64,000 nucleotides of DNA, from contig CM070575.1 of assembly GCA_036346355.1 (NCBI GenBank), forward strand, positions 63,431,915 to 63,495,914. Direction: 5' to 3'. Positions 1 through 10,747 of the stretch are shown piece after piece. The position numbers were made by a program, and so were the translations under genes. The notes beneath the pieces are model-generated. The model did not search any database. It had not been told where the DNA came from and worked only from the letters and a program-made list of their open reading frames with translations. The DNA comes from Rhipidocladum racemiflorum. Its lineage: Eukaryota > Streptophyta > Magnoliopsida > Poales > Poaceae. Position 1 is the stretch's first letter; each line of letters opens with the position of its first letter.

Positions 1-259
1 CTCATTTATCACTTTATAATAATTCTAAGATATTCCAATAAAACATGATTGAAAAAAATTCATGAGAACCCTTTATTTTTTTGCTATATGCCCTTTTCCA
101 TATGTAAAAAGAGTATATAAATAAATTATGCTACAAAAAGTGGATTTTAATGAAATTTTTCATGACTCACGTTGGAGTATCTTATAATCAGTATTAGAGT
201 ATACTCAAAAAGATAAAGAGGCATAACAACATCATTTAAGCGGTATAATGAAAGTGAGA
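1..259. other. AT-rich intergenic DNA
   Basis: I see no gene, splice-site series or repeat structure here. The stretch is AT-rich and leads into a TA microsatellite. Confidence 0.5.

Positions 260-314
<55 letters not shown>
260..314. repeat. (TA)n microsatellite
   Basis: Uninterrupted TA dinucleotides immediately left of a MITE. A second TA tract lies on the other side of that MITE at 731-770, so the MITE sits inside or beside a TA-rich target. Confidence 0.95.
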
Positions 315-318
<4 letters not shown>

Positions 319-327
319 AATTACCTA

Positions 328-715
328 GGACACCATGGTGCCTGGGCACCATGATCCAAAACGGGTATTTTCCATACGTATTTGTATGCGAAATTTTTTA
401 AAATTTTTAGGATGTTGAGTTCAACTAGTTTACTAACTAGTTGAAACAAGTTTGAACTGAAATTCAAATTAAAGTTTCCTTTTTTGATGATAGTTTGATT
501 ATAGGTATGTGTTGATCATACATATAAATCAGCAAAGTATGTAATCTAAATTCATTCAAATCTTCAAATTCGAGTATATTTTTTCAAAGGTATGTGTTTC
601 ATTTGAATTCTCATAGATGGGTATATACCTTAAAACTGAAAGTTTTGAAAAATATATCCGAATTTGACTTGAATTAACACATTTAAAATCATGGTGCCCA
701 GGCACCATGGTGTCC
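328..715. mobile_element. MITE with about 28-bp terminal inverted repeats
   Basis: The left end reads ggacaccatggtgcctgggc and continues through caccatgat; the right end (687-715) is its reverse complement with one or two mismatches. The interior is AT-rich and has no ORF, so this is a non-autonomous DNA element of about 390 bp. It is flanked on both sides by TA microsatellite, which hides any target-site duplication. Superfamily is not assigned. Confidence 0.7.
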
Positions 716-726
716 CATTCTGTCAT

Positions 727-730
<4 letters not shown>

Positions 731-770
<40 letters not shown>
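731..770. repeat. (TA)n followed by (GA)n microsatellite
   Basis: TA dinucleotides run into gagagaga at about 771-780, between the MITE on the left and the foldback element on the right. Confidence 0.95.
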
Positions 771-776
<6 letters not shown>

Positions 777-781
<5 letters not shown>

Positions 782-1182
782 GATAGCTAGTGTACTATCG
801 ATAGTACACTTCCTCCGTGCTATAGGGTTGTGTTTGCAAAATTCGAAGACGAAACTGTTGATCCAAACCGTGCATTTTGTTCATCTCATTGAAATCTCAC
901 TACCCACCAAATTTTATATTTTTTGAATTTTTTCTCCTATTTATTTTGTATTTTTCAAAATCCACAATCTAATTAGTTGTGGGCCGTCCAATGAAGCTGG
1001 TTTTGAAAAATACAAAATAAATAGGAAAAAAAATTCAAAAAATATAAAATTTGGTGGGTAGTGAGATTTCAATGAGATGAACATAATGCACGGTTTGGAT
1101 CAACAACTTCGTCTTCAAATTTTGCAAACACAACGCTATAGCACGGAAGATCTATACTATCGATAGTACACTAGCAATCCTC

Positions 1183-1183
<1 letters not shown>
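777..1183. mobile_element. Foldback (long inverted repeat) element
   Basis: The left arm (about 777-961) and the right arm (about 1003-1183) are near-perfect reverse complements, leaving a loop of about 40 bp. The outer end reads gctagtgtactatcgatagt, and the arms include a shared caaattttatattttttgaa block. There is no coding potential. The outer end resembles the terminus of the Mutator-like element that starts 44 bp further on (gctagtttgctatcgatagc), which suggests it is a short, arms-only relative of that family. Confidence 0.8.

Positions 1184-1230
<47 letters not shown>
1184..1230. repeat. (TA)n(GA)n microsatellite
   Basis: TA repeats grade into GA repeats that run into the left terminus of the Mutator-like element. 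The tract probably hides the element's 9-bp target duplication on this side. Confidence 0.9.
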
Positions 1231-1410
1231 ATGGCTAGTTTGCTATCGATAGCACAGCCCACTTTTACTACCTACCGTATCCTCCGTCCGTTGTTGGATC
1301 CGACGGCCAATGTCGCTGCGATGGATCGCTCGTTTCCTTCTCCGTTTCCGCGGCCGTCTCGCCTCTCCGTTTCCGTCTCGCCTCTTCGTTTCCTTCGCAG
1401 GAGCAAGGCG
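1227..1410 (+). repeat. MULE left terminal inverted repeat
   Basis: This is reverse-complementary to about 5537-5723. The right copy has a small insertion (around the gcgcacacgagctgg stretch) where the left copy reads caatgtcgc. Beyond 1410 the left side runs into tctctgaatcgctct minirepeats that the right side lacks. Confidence 0.88.
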
Positions 1411-1662
1411 TTCTCTGAATCGCTCTCTCTGAATCGTTCTCTGAATCGCTCTCTCTGGATCCCAATCGACAAACCCGATCCTAAATCTCCTCTCTCTGGA
1501 TCGCTCGTTCAACAGGTAATACAATCCTTGTCTTTGCCTTCGCTTCTTTCTCTCTGCACACGAGCGGCATCTCCTTTGCCCCAGTAATCAACTAACCTTG
1601 TCTTTCCCTTCTTTTGCTACCGATTGTGAAGACTCGACAGTGGATCATTCAACAGGATTGCA

Positions 1663-4290
1663 ATGGATGATGGTGTTGGTATCACCTATTGTCAAGACTC
1701 GACAGACAACAGGTAATACAGTGGAACCCACGGATCCTTTTCTAACTGTTATTAATCATTATAAACTAATTACATATCACGTATGGATGCATAACCCTGT
1801 AGAGAACCAATTGTTGTTGGTGAAGACAACCAAGATGCACCATATCCGATTGATGTTAATGAAATTGACCAACATGTGGATTTGGAGTTCACTCCATTTG
1901 TTGGAAAAGAATTTTTCTCCAAAGAGGATGCAAAGAAGTTCTACAATAATTATGCTTTTCGGAGAGGGTTTAGTATTCGTAAAGTAACTCACTACAGGGC
2001 AACATCGGGAGACATCACATCTGAATTGTGGGTATGCTCAAAGGAAGGCTATTCAAAAGATACGCAGTCAGCACAAGAAGCAATGGAGAACCCGGTTGAG
2101 AAAAAAACTCCCGAGAAGGAGGTTGCACACACTCGAACTGGCTGCAAGGCACGTATGAGAATAAAGTGGAAGGATGGGGTCTGGAAAGTCAGTGTGCTCG
2201 ATGATAATCATAACCATCCAATGGTCACCTCTCCCGCAAAGAAAAGAAACCTACGCTCCCATAGGTCAATGGATGATGAGGATAAGGAAATTATAAAAGA
2301 CATGCGTGCTCAAAATATTGAGACCGCAAAAATACATGAGTACTTGGGCGTTAAGCACGGGGGTAAGAACAATCTGAGATACAAAAGGAAGGATGTGAGC
2401 AATAAGATAGCGTCCACAAATAAAGAACTTGTTGGTATGGATGTGGAAGCAACATTGGTACATTTTCAAAACAAAAGAGAAGAAGATCATGAATTTTTGT
2501 ATGATGTATTGACAGACGAGTGGACGCTTGAAGAACCTTTTTTGGGTTGATGGCAGAGCGAGAAGAGCATTCCAAGAATTTGGAGATGTTGTGACCTTCG
2601 ACACGACCTATCAAACAAATAGGTATGATGTTATGTTGTTGATTTCTAATTCAGCTATTAGGTACTTTACAAATACTATCCCTAAATCAACTATTATTCT
2701 TGGTTGATTTCAGGTACAGCATGCCTATTGCACTATTCATTGGTGTGAACCACCATAGAATGTCCATTATTTTTGGAATGGCAATGCTAAGGTCGGAGGA
2801 TAAAGCTGGGTTTGTGTGGTTATTTCAAACTTGGGTAAAAGCCATGTATGGGAAGGAACCAAAGGCCATTATCACCGACCAAGATCCTGCGATGAGAATT
2901 GCTATCAAAGAGGTACTTTCTAACACCATTCACAGATGTTGTCAATGGCACGTGATGAGGAAGGCAAGGGACCATTTGGGAGTCCTCTATAACTTGAAGC
3001 CAGGTTTTGAACTTGAGTTAAAGCAAGTGATAAATCGTAGCATGACGATATCCGAATTTGAGGAAGGTTGGACAACCATGCTTCAAAATTATGGATTAGT
3101 GAATAACCGCCATCTCAAGGTAATGTATGACAAACGGTCTGAGTGGATTCCAGCATACTTTAGAGGTGTATTTTTTGCTAATATGTCGACGTCACAAAGA
3201 AGTGAAAGTGCCAACTCTGCCTTGAAAATATGGACCAACAATCATACGTCCATACATGAACTTGTCTTACATGTTGAGAAAATGGTGGAAGGTATATGGC
3301 AAAAAGAAAGTGACGAGGATATTGCTTGTCTAAATGTTGAACCAAATTTTTATTCATTTCATCGAATTGAGAAAGATGCATCTCAGTTTTATACAAGCAA
3401 AGTGTTGAAAGAGTTCAAGGAAATCTTGAAAAATTCCCAACTTGGCCAAATTAAAGAGATTGAAAATGATGCCTTATACGAGGTAACCATTAATTACCAT
3501 CCATTGATAGAAAAGATGGTACCGGAAACCTACATGGTACAAATCAATAAATTAGAGGAACAAGTCTCTTGTAGTTGCAAGGGATATGAGTTCTCAGGTT
3601 TGCTTTGCTCTCATGCCATTAAAGTCATGCACCATGTACAATTTTTTTCATCTACCTAATAGGTACATAATGAAACGGTGGTGTAAAGATGCTAATGCAA
3701 ATGTGAAAAGATCAAAGTTAGAGAGGAGTTTGGAATTTGGGGCTACTCAAGAGCAAGAAGCAATAAGATTTGCTACTCTTAAGCCTAGAGTGATGAAATT
3801 GTTGAAGATGGCATCAAAGTCACGTGAAAGTTTCAGCCAATTCCAAGGAATATTGGACATGGCAGAGCAACAATTGGAAGGGGTGATTGTTGAACAACAA
3901 ATTGAAACACATGCAGTTGACACCTCGGCAAGCAAAACTTCTCAAATGATTTTAGCTCCACCAATATCTCAATGCAAGGGGAAGAGGAAGCAGCCACAGA
4001 GATTTAAACCTCCTTCGGAACCACGATCTGATGCAAAGAAACCACGAAAATGTGGAGTTTGTGGCAGCAAGAAAGGAGGGCATAATGCTAGAACTTGTCC
4101 GGTACTTGTTTATTGACTTGCATGCTAAAATTTCTTTTTTTTTATTTGAACTTTTGCTTACACTTTGTTTTAAATTTTTCAGCTAAAGAGTGTGAAAGGA
4201 AATGGTACACAAAGAGATCCAAATAGTCCACAAGAATACGAAGACATATATGATGGATCTGATGATGGATCTAATGATGGATCTGAATAG
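1663..4290 (+). pseudogene. FAR1-type MULE transposase, two frame breaks
   Basis: I model four exons: 1663-1712, 1803-2622, 2714-4101 and 4183-4290, all with GT-AG introns. The encoded protein has an N-terminal FAR1 DNA-binding domain (FYNNYAFRRGFSIR, then DNHNHP), a MULE transposase core with conserved ITDQDPAM and CQWHVMRKA motifs, QRSESANS, a SWIM zinc finger (CSCKGYEFSGLLCSHA) and a C-terminal CCHC-like knuckle (CGVCGSKKGGHNARTC). The C-terminus repeats DDGSNDGS. Two single-base shifts break it. One is an extra T at 2521, just before the sequence encoding LKNLFWVDG; the other is in a seven-T run at about 3639-3645, after the SWIM finger. All other exon frames are open, so the copy is either recently dead or broken by sequencing error. 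Its position between the TIRs makes it the element's own transposase rather than a domesticated FAR1 gene. Confidence 0.85.
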
Positions 4291-5130
4291 TCCAATATTA
4301 TTAGTTTAAGTTAGCATCGTCATTAGTTTGTCTAAGTTAGGATCATTAATTTACTTCTCTTATAAACTACAAATTATCTCTCTTTTGTGAACTGTACTGA
4401 GATGATGTCAATGAAGAGTATCTGGGAAGTGCTGATACATTTCAGCTTTTGCTAAAACAGCTTGTTCTCAGCCAGTTACTGACAATGTTCCCGTTGGCAG
4501 CAATCTGCCTATTGATTTGGATTGTTGACCTAGATGATTTATAGATGCAAAGATTTGCACAATATCTGATGCCAACATATAATGCTACTAGGCACCAACG
4601 GCATGGCCAGATAAATCTATAAGTACTGACATACTGCATTTCATCTTAATGCAAGGAGAAAAACAGTAGTCACATTAGACCCAAGGAAAACCACAGGTGT
4701 GCATGTCAGCCACATCCTGCTAAATTTGCAAGTGTAATATTGCAGATTCGCAGCGTCATAACTCATAAGAGAAATAGGAGATTCAGCAAAGAACAAAGAT
4801 ACACAAACAGCAAGCAGTTCTTTGCGTTCAGCTTCACAGAGCAAACCGGAGGGGAAAAAATATGATTCATGATTCTTTTTTCTCAATGACACGAAAAATC
4901 CATGGAGACAAAATGCTGTGTGTTGAGTATCATACTACTATTACATAGCCATTCCCAATTCCCATGAAATAACATTCCTATCCTGCTAAGACTAAGAATG
5001 ATACTTGTATGTTCAGTGGCAGCAGCAACTCCATGTGGCTCCACAATGAACATACAACTCAATTACAATGCTAATACAATCCAACTCAACAGATACAATG
5101 CTCGATCAATGTTAGTACATCCACAATTTC
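4291..5130. other. MULE non-coding 3' region
   Basis: This is AT-rich and has no convincing ORF. It contains the transposase 3' UTR and spacer inside the Mutator-like element. Confidence 0.5.
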
Positions 5131-5139
5131 GACTCATCC

Positions 5140-5510
5140 GGATCTGGGGGCCTAGGTGGAGGCGGCAGCGCCGGGTAGAGGAGGAGCAGGTGGCGCCGGG
5201 TGGAAGCGGCGCCCGATGGAAAAGCGGCGCGCCGGGTGGAGCGGCGCCGGTGGAGGAGCGCTGGGTCGAGGAGGACGTGGCGGCGCCGGTGGTGGACGAG
5301 CAGGCGCTGAAGGGTGGAGGAGCGGGCGCCGCCGGGTGGAGCGGTAGGCGGCGATGGATTAGGGGATTCGAGGACGGAGATGTGTGGAGCAGGCAGTAGC
5401 GCCGGGTGGAGCGGCACCGGTGGAGGAGCACCGGGTCAAGGAGGATGTGGCGGCGCCAGTGGTGGAGGAGCAGGAGCTGCAGGGTGAAGGAGCGGGCGAT
5501 AGATTAGGGG
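5140..5510. repeat. GC-rich subterminal repeats of the MULE
   Basis: Short degenerate units related to gcgccgggtggagcggcg recur many times on the plus strand, with strong G-over-C skew. The block lies just inside the right TIR. Its open frames (Gly/Arg-rich on one strand, Pro/Ser/His-rich on the other) follow from the repeat and are not treated as genes. Confidence 0.7.
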
Positions 5511-5536
5511 ATTACGGCGTTAGGGAGAGGTGACGC

Positions 5537-5723
5537 CTTGCTCCTGCGAAGGAAACGGAGAGGCGAGACGGAAACGGAGAGGCGAGACGGCCGCGGAAAC
5601 GGAGAAGGAAACGAGCGATCCATCGCAGGCGCACACGAGCTGGCCGTCGGATCCAACAACGGACGGAGGATACGGTAGGTAGTAAAAGTGGGCTGTGCTA
5701 TCAATAGCAAACTAGCCATTCTC
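5537..5723 (-). repeat. MULE right terminal inverted repeat
   Basis: Reverse complement of 1227-1410. It ends with gctattgatagcaaactagc-type sequence and ...agccattctc. Confidence 0.88.
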
Positions 5724-5983
5724 ATATGGAACCATTATGTGTGTGTGTGAAACCTCTTTTCTACTTCCGGGAGTCGTTACTCTTTATGCCGTATCTCACA
5801 ACGTAAGGTATGTATGTGTAGTATATAAATATATAATACTATGTGGTATTTACAAAATACGATAAAACTATGTACTCATTTACAAATTTTTTCATGTGGT
5901 TCACATTGGAATATCGGTAAAGAAGTATTTCAAGTTCGTTCAAATAGTATTTCAGATGTGAAAGTAACTACAATGGAAGTAGA

Positions 5984-5984
<1 letters not shown>

Positions 5985-6053
<69 letters not shown>

Positions 6054-6106
6054 GTATGTATATGTATATATATATATGTGTGTGTGTGTGTGTATACACA
6101 CACACA
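5985..6106. repeat. (TA)n / (TG)n / (CA)n compound microsatellite
   Basis: About 65 bp of TA repeats grade through TATG into TG and then CA repeats, ending directly at a Helitron-type CTAG terminus. The Tyr-Ile 'proteins' read from it are artefacts. Confidence 0.95.
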
Positions 6107-6272
6107 CTAGTAGAGTGTCCGTGCGTTGCAACGGATTTAAAAAAAAAAAGTGATATATACCATCTAAACATGATACCAAGCCATACAATGAACATTAATT
6201 CTCTTACACATATCAATTTATTTACATAAAAGAAAGTTCATTGACATCTTAAAAAATTGTCCAACCAATATT
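6107..6272 (-). mobile_element. Helitron-type 3' end, minus strand
   Basis: Read on the minus strand, the sequence ends gttgcaacgcacggacactc followed by TACTAG and a host T. This is the CTAG-type Helitron terminus preceded by the grass-type gcaacgcacgg block. The adjacent 165 bp recurs in inverted orientation at 10748-10910. The 5' (TC) end of this copy, which would lie to the right, was not located. Confidence 0.6.
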
Positions 6273-6703
6273 CTTCAAAACAATCTTTAAACAAAAGAGA
6301 GTATCATAGGCATGAGACATCTAAGACATTTTTTACAAAAATATATCTACATGTCAAACCACCGTCAGAGGCCTCGGTTTCTCTGTCATGCACTCACCAC
6401 CCTCAAGCCATGCTTAATGAAGAGCCGCACGATGGCCTCCATTATTCCTCATGCGCCGATCGCAGTGGCCATGTTTCCTGTCCAACCTGTATTCGCACGA
6501 AAGACTCATACACGCAGAGTTGCAAACTTAACAAGAAACTACAGGCAAACTATAATACACTCTTAAAGACCTCTTTACTGTTTGGCAAACAGAAACACAA
6601 CCTCCAGTAACATATCAACAATGGGAAAAGGAAACAAGCACCACACACTCATACTTCATATTCAGAAATAAAAAGGTTTGAATTTGAAGCCGGCCCGACT
6701 GTT
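6273..6703. other. Intergenic DNA, probable 3' UTR of the upstream minus-strand exons
   Basis: No supported coding region. On the minus strand this would be the 3' UTR or downstream flank of the exons at 6704-6891. Confidence 0.35.
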
Positions 6704-6891
6704 CTAGACTTCTTGGGCTATGCCAGCATCTATTGGCATTTCAGTATCGCCCTACAAGCGAAAAAGTTTCGATTAGCAAGAGCGAAATAGTAACCTGGTA
6801 CATATGTAATGCAGAGTAATGCTCTTGCTATTGCACAGTATAATTCTTACCATGTTCTCATCTTCATGTGTAATCTCCTTCACCACATCAA
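6704..6891 (-). CDS. Last two exons of an unrecognised minus-strand gene
   Basis: There are two candidate exons, 6851-6891 and 6704-6751. The 98-bp gap is a clean GT-AG intron (gtaagaat...ttcgcttgtag), and a good acceptor (atttttcag) precedes 6891. Spliced, they give an acidic C-terminus reading VVKEITHEDENMGDTEM and ending IDAGIAQEV before a TAG stop at 6704-6706. I do not recognise the protein. A further donor-like site (CTG followed by gtaagtgcc) lies on the minus strand near 6980, but I could not build a consistent upstream exon. This may be the tail of a gene fragment inside the Helitron-bounded block. Confidence 0.35.
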
Positions 6892-7191
6892 CTGAAAAAT
6901 AAATTTGCCATTAGCAAGCCCAAACTTTTGCACAGATGGGTGATGTTTATATTAGGAAATCAGGAATACACGATGGCACTTACCAGATTCTTAGTTCCAA
7001 ACAAAGTAATTTTAGTACTACTCAACAAGTTGTACGAGACATGAGACCGGCTTTCTGAACCCCGGCAACATTGGAGGTTTGTTTTGGATGATACATGTAG
7101 AGGTTTCAACATGTATATCTTGCAGCAGTTCTAAAAAAACTAGTCAACAGAGTAGGTTTTGATCGATATTTTTTTAAAACGGTTCTTGTTC

Positions 7192-7353
7192 TTAGAACTG
7201 GTCATCTAGGCTTCTAGCATACTTAATGTTGTAGCCGTAGGATGATAAAAGATTTTCACAAAGTATAATACAGTACTGGAAAGCGCATTCCAAATTCTCC
7301 TGCAATTTGTCATCATGCTTAAAGGTAACCATTATGGTTTTGTCTGAGTCAAT
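7192..7353 (-). pseudogene. Sec24-like gene fragment
   Basis: After a plausible acceptor (gtgctgtag), the minus strand reads IDSDKTIMVTFKHDDKLQ followed by ENLECAFQ. This resembles the trunk-domain segment of plant Sec24-type COPII coat proteins (KHDDKLQ..ECAFQ). The conserved LLYTT/GQRRIRV region that should follow is missing or scrambled, and the frame ends in RSLDDQF and a stop at 7192-7194. No other Sec24 exon was found nearby, so this is a relic or a captured fragment. The assignment is from memory of the family, not a search. Confidence 0.4.
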
Positions 7354-10047
7354 CTACAGCACACGAATAACAAATTTAATAGAGCTTAGATTCTGCCGCA
7401 GCTAACACAGAAACAGTAAGAAGTCAAACAGCTAAAGAATGTAGAACAAACATGAAAACTATTATTCCCAGGCATGAGTGTTCTTTTTTATTATTTTTAA
7501 TAAAGCATAACTCTGCATAAGGAGCACCTACCCATATCAGGACTTCAAAATTTATGCTCTATAGAATAAAAATCATGACATAAAAAATCTAATAGATACA
7601 TTTTAGATTCAGTTGGAATATAGGAAACAGAAAACCAAAGTATCACAATTCAGATGAAATAACATAACGGAAAAGAACGGCACAATGAGAATTGTGGACG
7701 CAGCCACTGAAATACAAAGCACCGAATTCCGAACTCCTAAACCTGATAACTCCATAAGCTCTAGATGCAATTCTTCGACAAAATCTTGATTGAAGACTTC
7801 AATGGCTACTGTCGCCAGTCTCCTTGCTCCTTATCCAACAGTCTTCTTGGTCGCTGCCAAATAGACCAATAATGAAGCCTATGGTAAATATAAAATATGA
7901 TTTAGTTGGGGTGCAAGGGCAGCTTATGATCTAATCAAGTTGTATTCTGTCTTCTCAAAATCATCCACCATGTTGCTACTACCCAACACAAATCAAAACT
8001 CCCAGTTTTTTTACCAAATCATATGGATTATGCTTGTAAGTATTGGTTATCAAAAGAGGCAGCCACGACCTACAAAACATATTTAGCCATGGGGCTTTTG
8101 ATAAAAAAAATTGTCAATAATTTCAAAGTGAGCAAAACTAACAATGTTTGTTCCATTTCTGGTTCCTGTTACACAAATTATCTTTTTGACAGTATGACTT
8201 TTTTACTCGGATACCATAGAAATTTTATTTTCAGTGGTAATTTCACCTTCCATATAAAACCATGAGAAAAATGGACGTTGGAATTGATAAAAAAATATAT
8301 AAAGAATGCACAGTGAAGCATTTGTGAGCAGTAAGCTTCCAAAGTAAATGATCTGGGGTGTCTCTGTATCAGAAAGGTTAACATTGTTACTTCTTATGTT
8401 AAGTTGATGCTAGACTGCAAGGTTCTCCCAATTAGATTTCTACAAAAAGAAACCTATTGTAAACCATCTCCCAGCACACCAGCCACAAAAAATATTTCTG
8501 TTATGCTCAAGATTATATAATCTAGGATATAGTTATGCAATGGATGCTTAAGACCAAAACTTTCTTGAGTGAAATATATTAAAAACAAATTTGGATTTAT
8601 AGTGAACAAAAAAAGAATAGTTATGCAGAAAAAGATTATGGGAAACAAAATTATTCATTGCAATTGACCAAAAGCAGGCATCACCATGTTAGTCCTTTCA
8701 TGAACAAACCATGTAGATCCCACCTTAGCAAGTTCTTTAGAACTCACAAATCATATCATTATGCTAATATGCATTGCTAATTTGCATGACAACTGGGCAG
8801 CGCCCTGCTTGCACACATTTACATATGCTTTGTCTAAGTTCTACACCAACACAAAATAAGCAGTTTGCTACACCAACCATTTGGAAGCAAGCAAGGAATT
8901 AGCACAGGCATCCAAATTTGGACAGCTAGAAGGATTTATTGTTAGGACTACAATATTTCTCTCACATAAAAAAGGTTTTTCAAGTAAAGAAAGGACTCAA
9001 CAGTAGCAGTTAGTGATTGACAAAAAGAAGGAAAATTGTGCATAAGAATAAGATGATAATAGAATCTTACACATATTTTTCTTATTTTTTAATGTCACAT
9101 TTTTTTTTGCTTTAAATTGATATAGGTTGCGAGTACAAATTTCCTCAAGTTTATAGAGAAACAAGCTTCGAATCGACATAAAACCCATATGAATGCACCC
9201 ATCATTGATTTGATGATTCCCTAGCACATGTAATAACACAAAGGAGGGTATAAGATCCAATGACACATGGAATAGGACTAATCAAGAAACCTCGGAACAA
9301 AACACAAGCTTGAGGTTATACATCAGACAGTAAGCAAGTTACAGAACATTCAGCCATTATTTTTTTTACTATAAGCTATATGGCTATATCTAGCCATCAC
9401 AGTGTTAAATAAAATCAGTAAAGTTTGCAAAGTTTAATCAACCAAATTCATGTGGAATTGCATATGGTACAATCAATTTTTACACCTCTTGTGAATAATC
9501 CTAGCGCAACATTTAGCATTTGCAATGACAAATGTATGTTCTTATTTATACATAAAATATTATTTTCTATAGTATTAGTAGGATGCTATCACATCAAGAT
9601 CAAACACTCAATTAAGCCTAAATAATGTTGCGATCCAATTATTTTTTCACCAGGAACTGAGCCGATATACCCCAGCAGAGGAGTTAAATGGGTTTACAAA
9701 TTTAAAATTGAAGTGACCAATTCAAACTGAGGAACAAATGTACAATTATATACCAGATCTAAAATTTGGTTGTTTGGGGATAGTAGGGGCACCTCGGTCC
9801 AACCTCTTGGGAGGAAAAACGGACATAGTAAATGTAGTTGATAGAGTATGTTGATGTAGTGTCCACATACACAAAGTATTGCTACAACCATAAATGTAAC
9901 CAAAATCTTTGTGTGATACACCATACTTGATGAATGAACCACTGAGTAAACACAATTCTTTAGAAAATTAGCAGGGGGTGGCGTGAAGAAGGATGGGATC
10001 AACATTACCTGCTGCTGGTTGGAAGGACAACAGATACGAGCAGGCAA
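7354..10047. other. AT-rich intergenic or Helitron-internal DNA
   Basis: No ORF or splice-consistent exon series that I can defend. It is long, AT-rich and of low coding quality throughout. Around 7740-7860 (minus) composition is more exon-like, but stops prevent a product call. Confidence 0.4.
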
Positions 10048-10515
10048 CCTACAGCTGGGCAGCTTGTTGACTTCGCGTGGCGGAACGGCTCCATCGTTGT
10101 CTTCGATTCGGCCTTCGTCTCCGACGACGGCAGCCCGTGGTCCATCTACGAGATCCCAGGCTCCAGGGAGGTGGCCATCGAGATCTCGTCCTTCTCCAAG
10201 TTCGCCGGCTTCACCGGCGTCCGCCTCGGCTGGGCGGTGGTCCCCAACGAGCTGTGCTACTCGGACAGATCCCCCATCGCCCGCGACTTCGACCGCATCG
10301 TATGCACGTGCTTCAACGGCGCCTCCAGCATCTCGCAGGTCGGGGGGCTCGCGCGCCTCTTAGAGGAAGGCCGGGAAGCAATCCGGGGCGTGGTCGGTGT
10401 GTACAAGGAGAACGCGCGGGTGCTGGTGGAGACGTTTGCGTCGCTGGGGAACGACGTGTACGGCGGCGCCGACTCGCCTACGTGTGGGTGCGCTTCCCGA
10501 GGGGAGGGGGATGGG
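10048..10515 (+). pseudogene. ALD1: ALD1-like aminotransferase fragment
   Basis: The plus strand encodes part of a fold-type I PLP aminotransferase close to AGD2-like defense response protein 1 / LL-diaminopimelate aminotransferase: GQLVDFAWRNGSIVVFDSAF, then EVAIEISSFSKFAGFTGVRL (containing the PLP-binding Lys), CTCFNGASSISQVGGLA and VYGGADSP. ALD1 makes the pipecolate precursor in plant systemic immunity. Only about a third of the enzyme is present, and the N-terminal and extreme C-terminal regions are missing. One base appears to be lost near 10480, after which the expected YVWVRFPRG continues in another frame. The abrupt GC-rich block in AT-rich DNA, beside a Helitron tail, suggests a transduplicated fragment. 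Confidence 0.7.
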
Positions 10516-10672
10516 GCGACGGTGTGAGGGGCGAGAAGGGGGCGGTGGCAGAGGGTGACGGGCGTGATGGGCAAGGGGAACGACGTGCGTGGTTGGAACG
10601 TGTGTGGGTGGGTGGGGGGGTTGAAATGCTCAGGATGGGCCAGCAATGTGTGTCTTTGGTTTGATTGGGCCG

Positions 10673-10738
10673 AATTGGTTGGACGATCCATATAGACAGG
10701 GTAAACTCTATATATATATATGGATCGTCCAACCAATT
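10673..10738. repeat. Perfect 21-bp inverted repeat (hairpin)
   Basis: aattggttggacgatccata plus one more T (10673-10693) is repeated as its exact reverse complement at 10718-10738, with a 24-bp loop containing TATA repeats. A third related ggttggac lies at about 10755, inside the adjacent Helitron tail. Confidence 0.8.
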
Positions 10739-10747
10739 TGGCTGGAC

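Larger units (their letters stand above)
1227..5723 (+). mobile_element. Mutator-like element (MULE), about 4.5 kb
   Basis: The element is defined by long terminal inverted repeats (about 180 bp) beginning gagaatggctagtttgctat, with the reverse complement ending at 5723. Between them lies a multi-exon transposase gene of the FAR1/MULE type in plus orientation. The 9-bp duplication expected for Mutator elements is not visible because the left flank is GA microsatellite and the right flank reads atatggaac. From about 5140 to 5510 the element carries a GC-rich subterminal block. Confidence 0.88.

Noticed and set aside
1663..4290. Domesticated FAR1 transcription-factor gene
   Set aside because: It lies between long matched TIRs, so it is the element's transposase.
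5841..6216. Open frames rich in Tyr-Ile
   Set aside because: Pure translation of the TA microsatellite on both strands.
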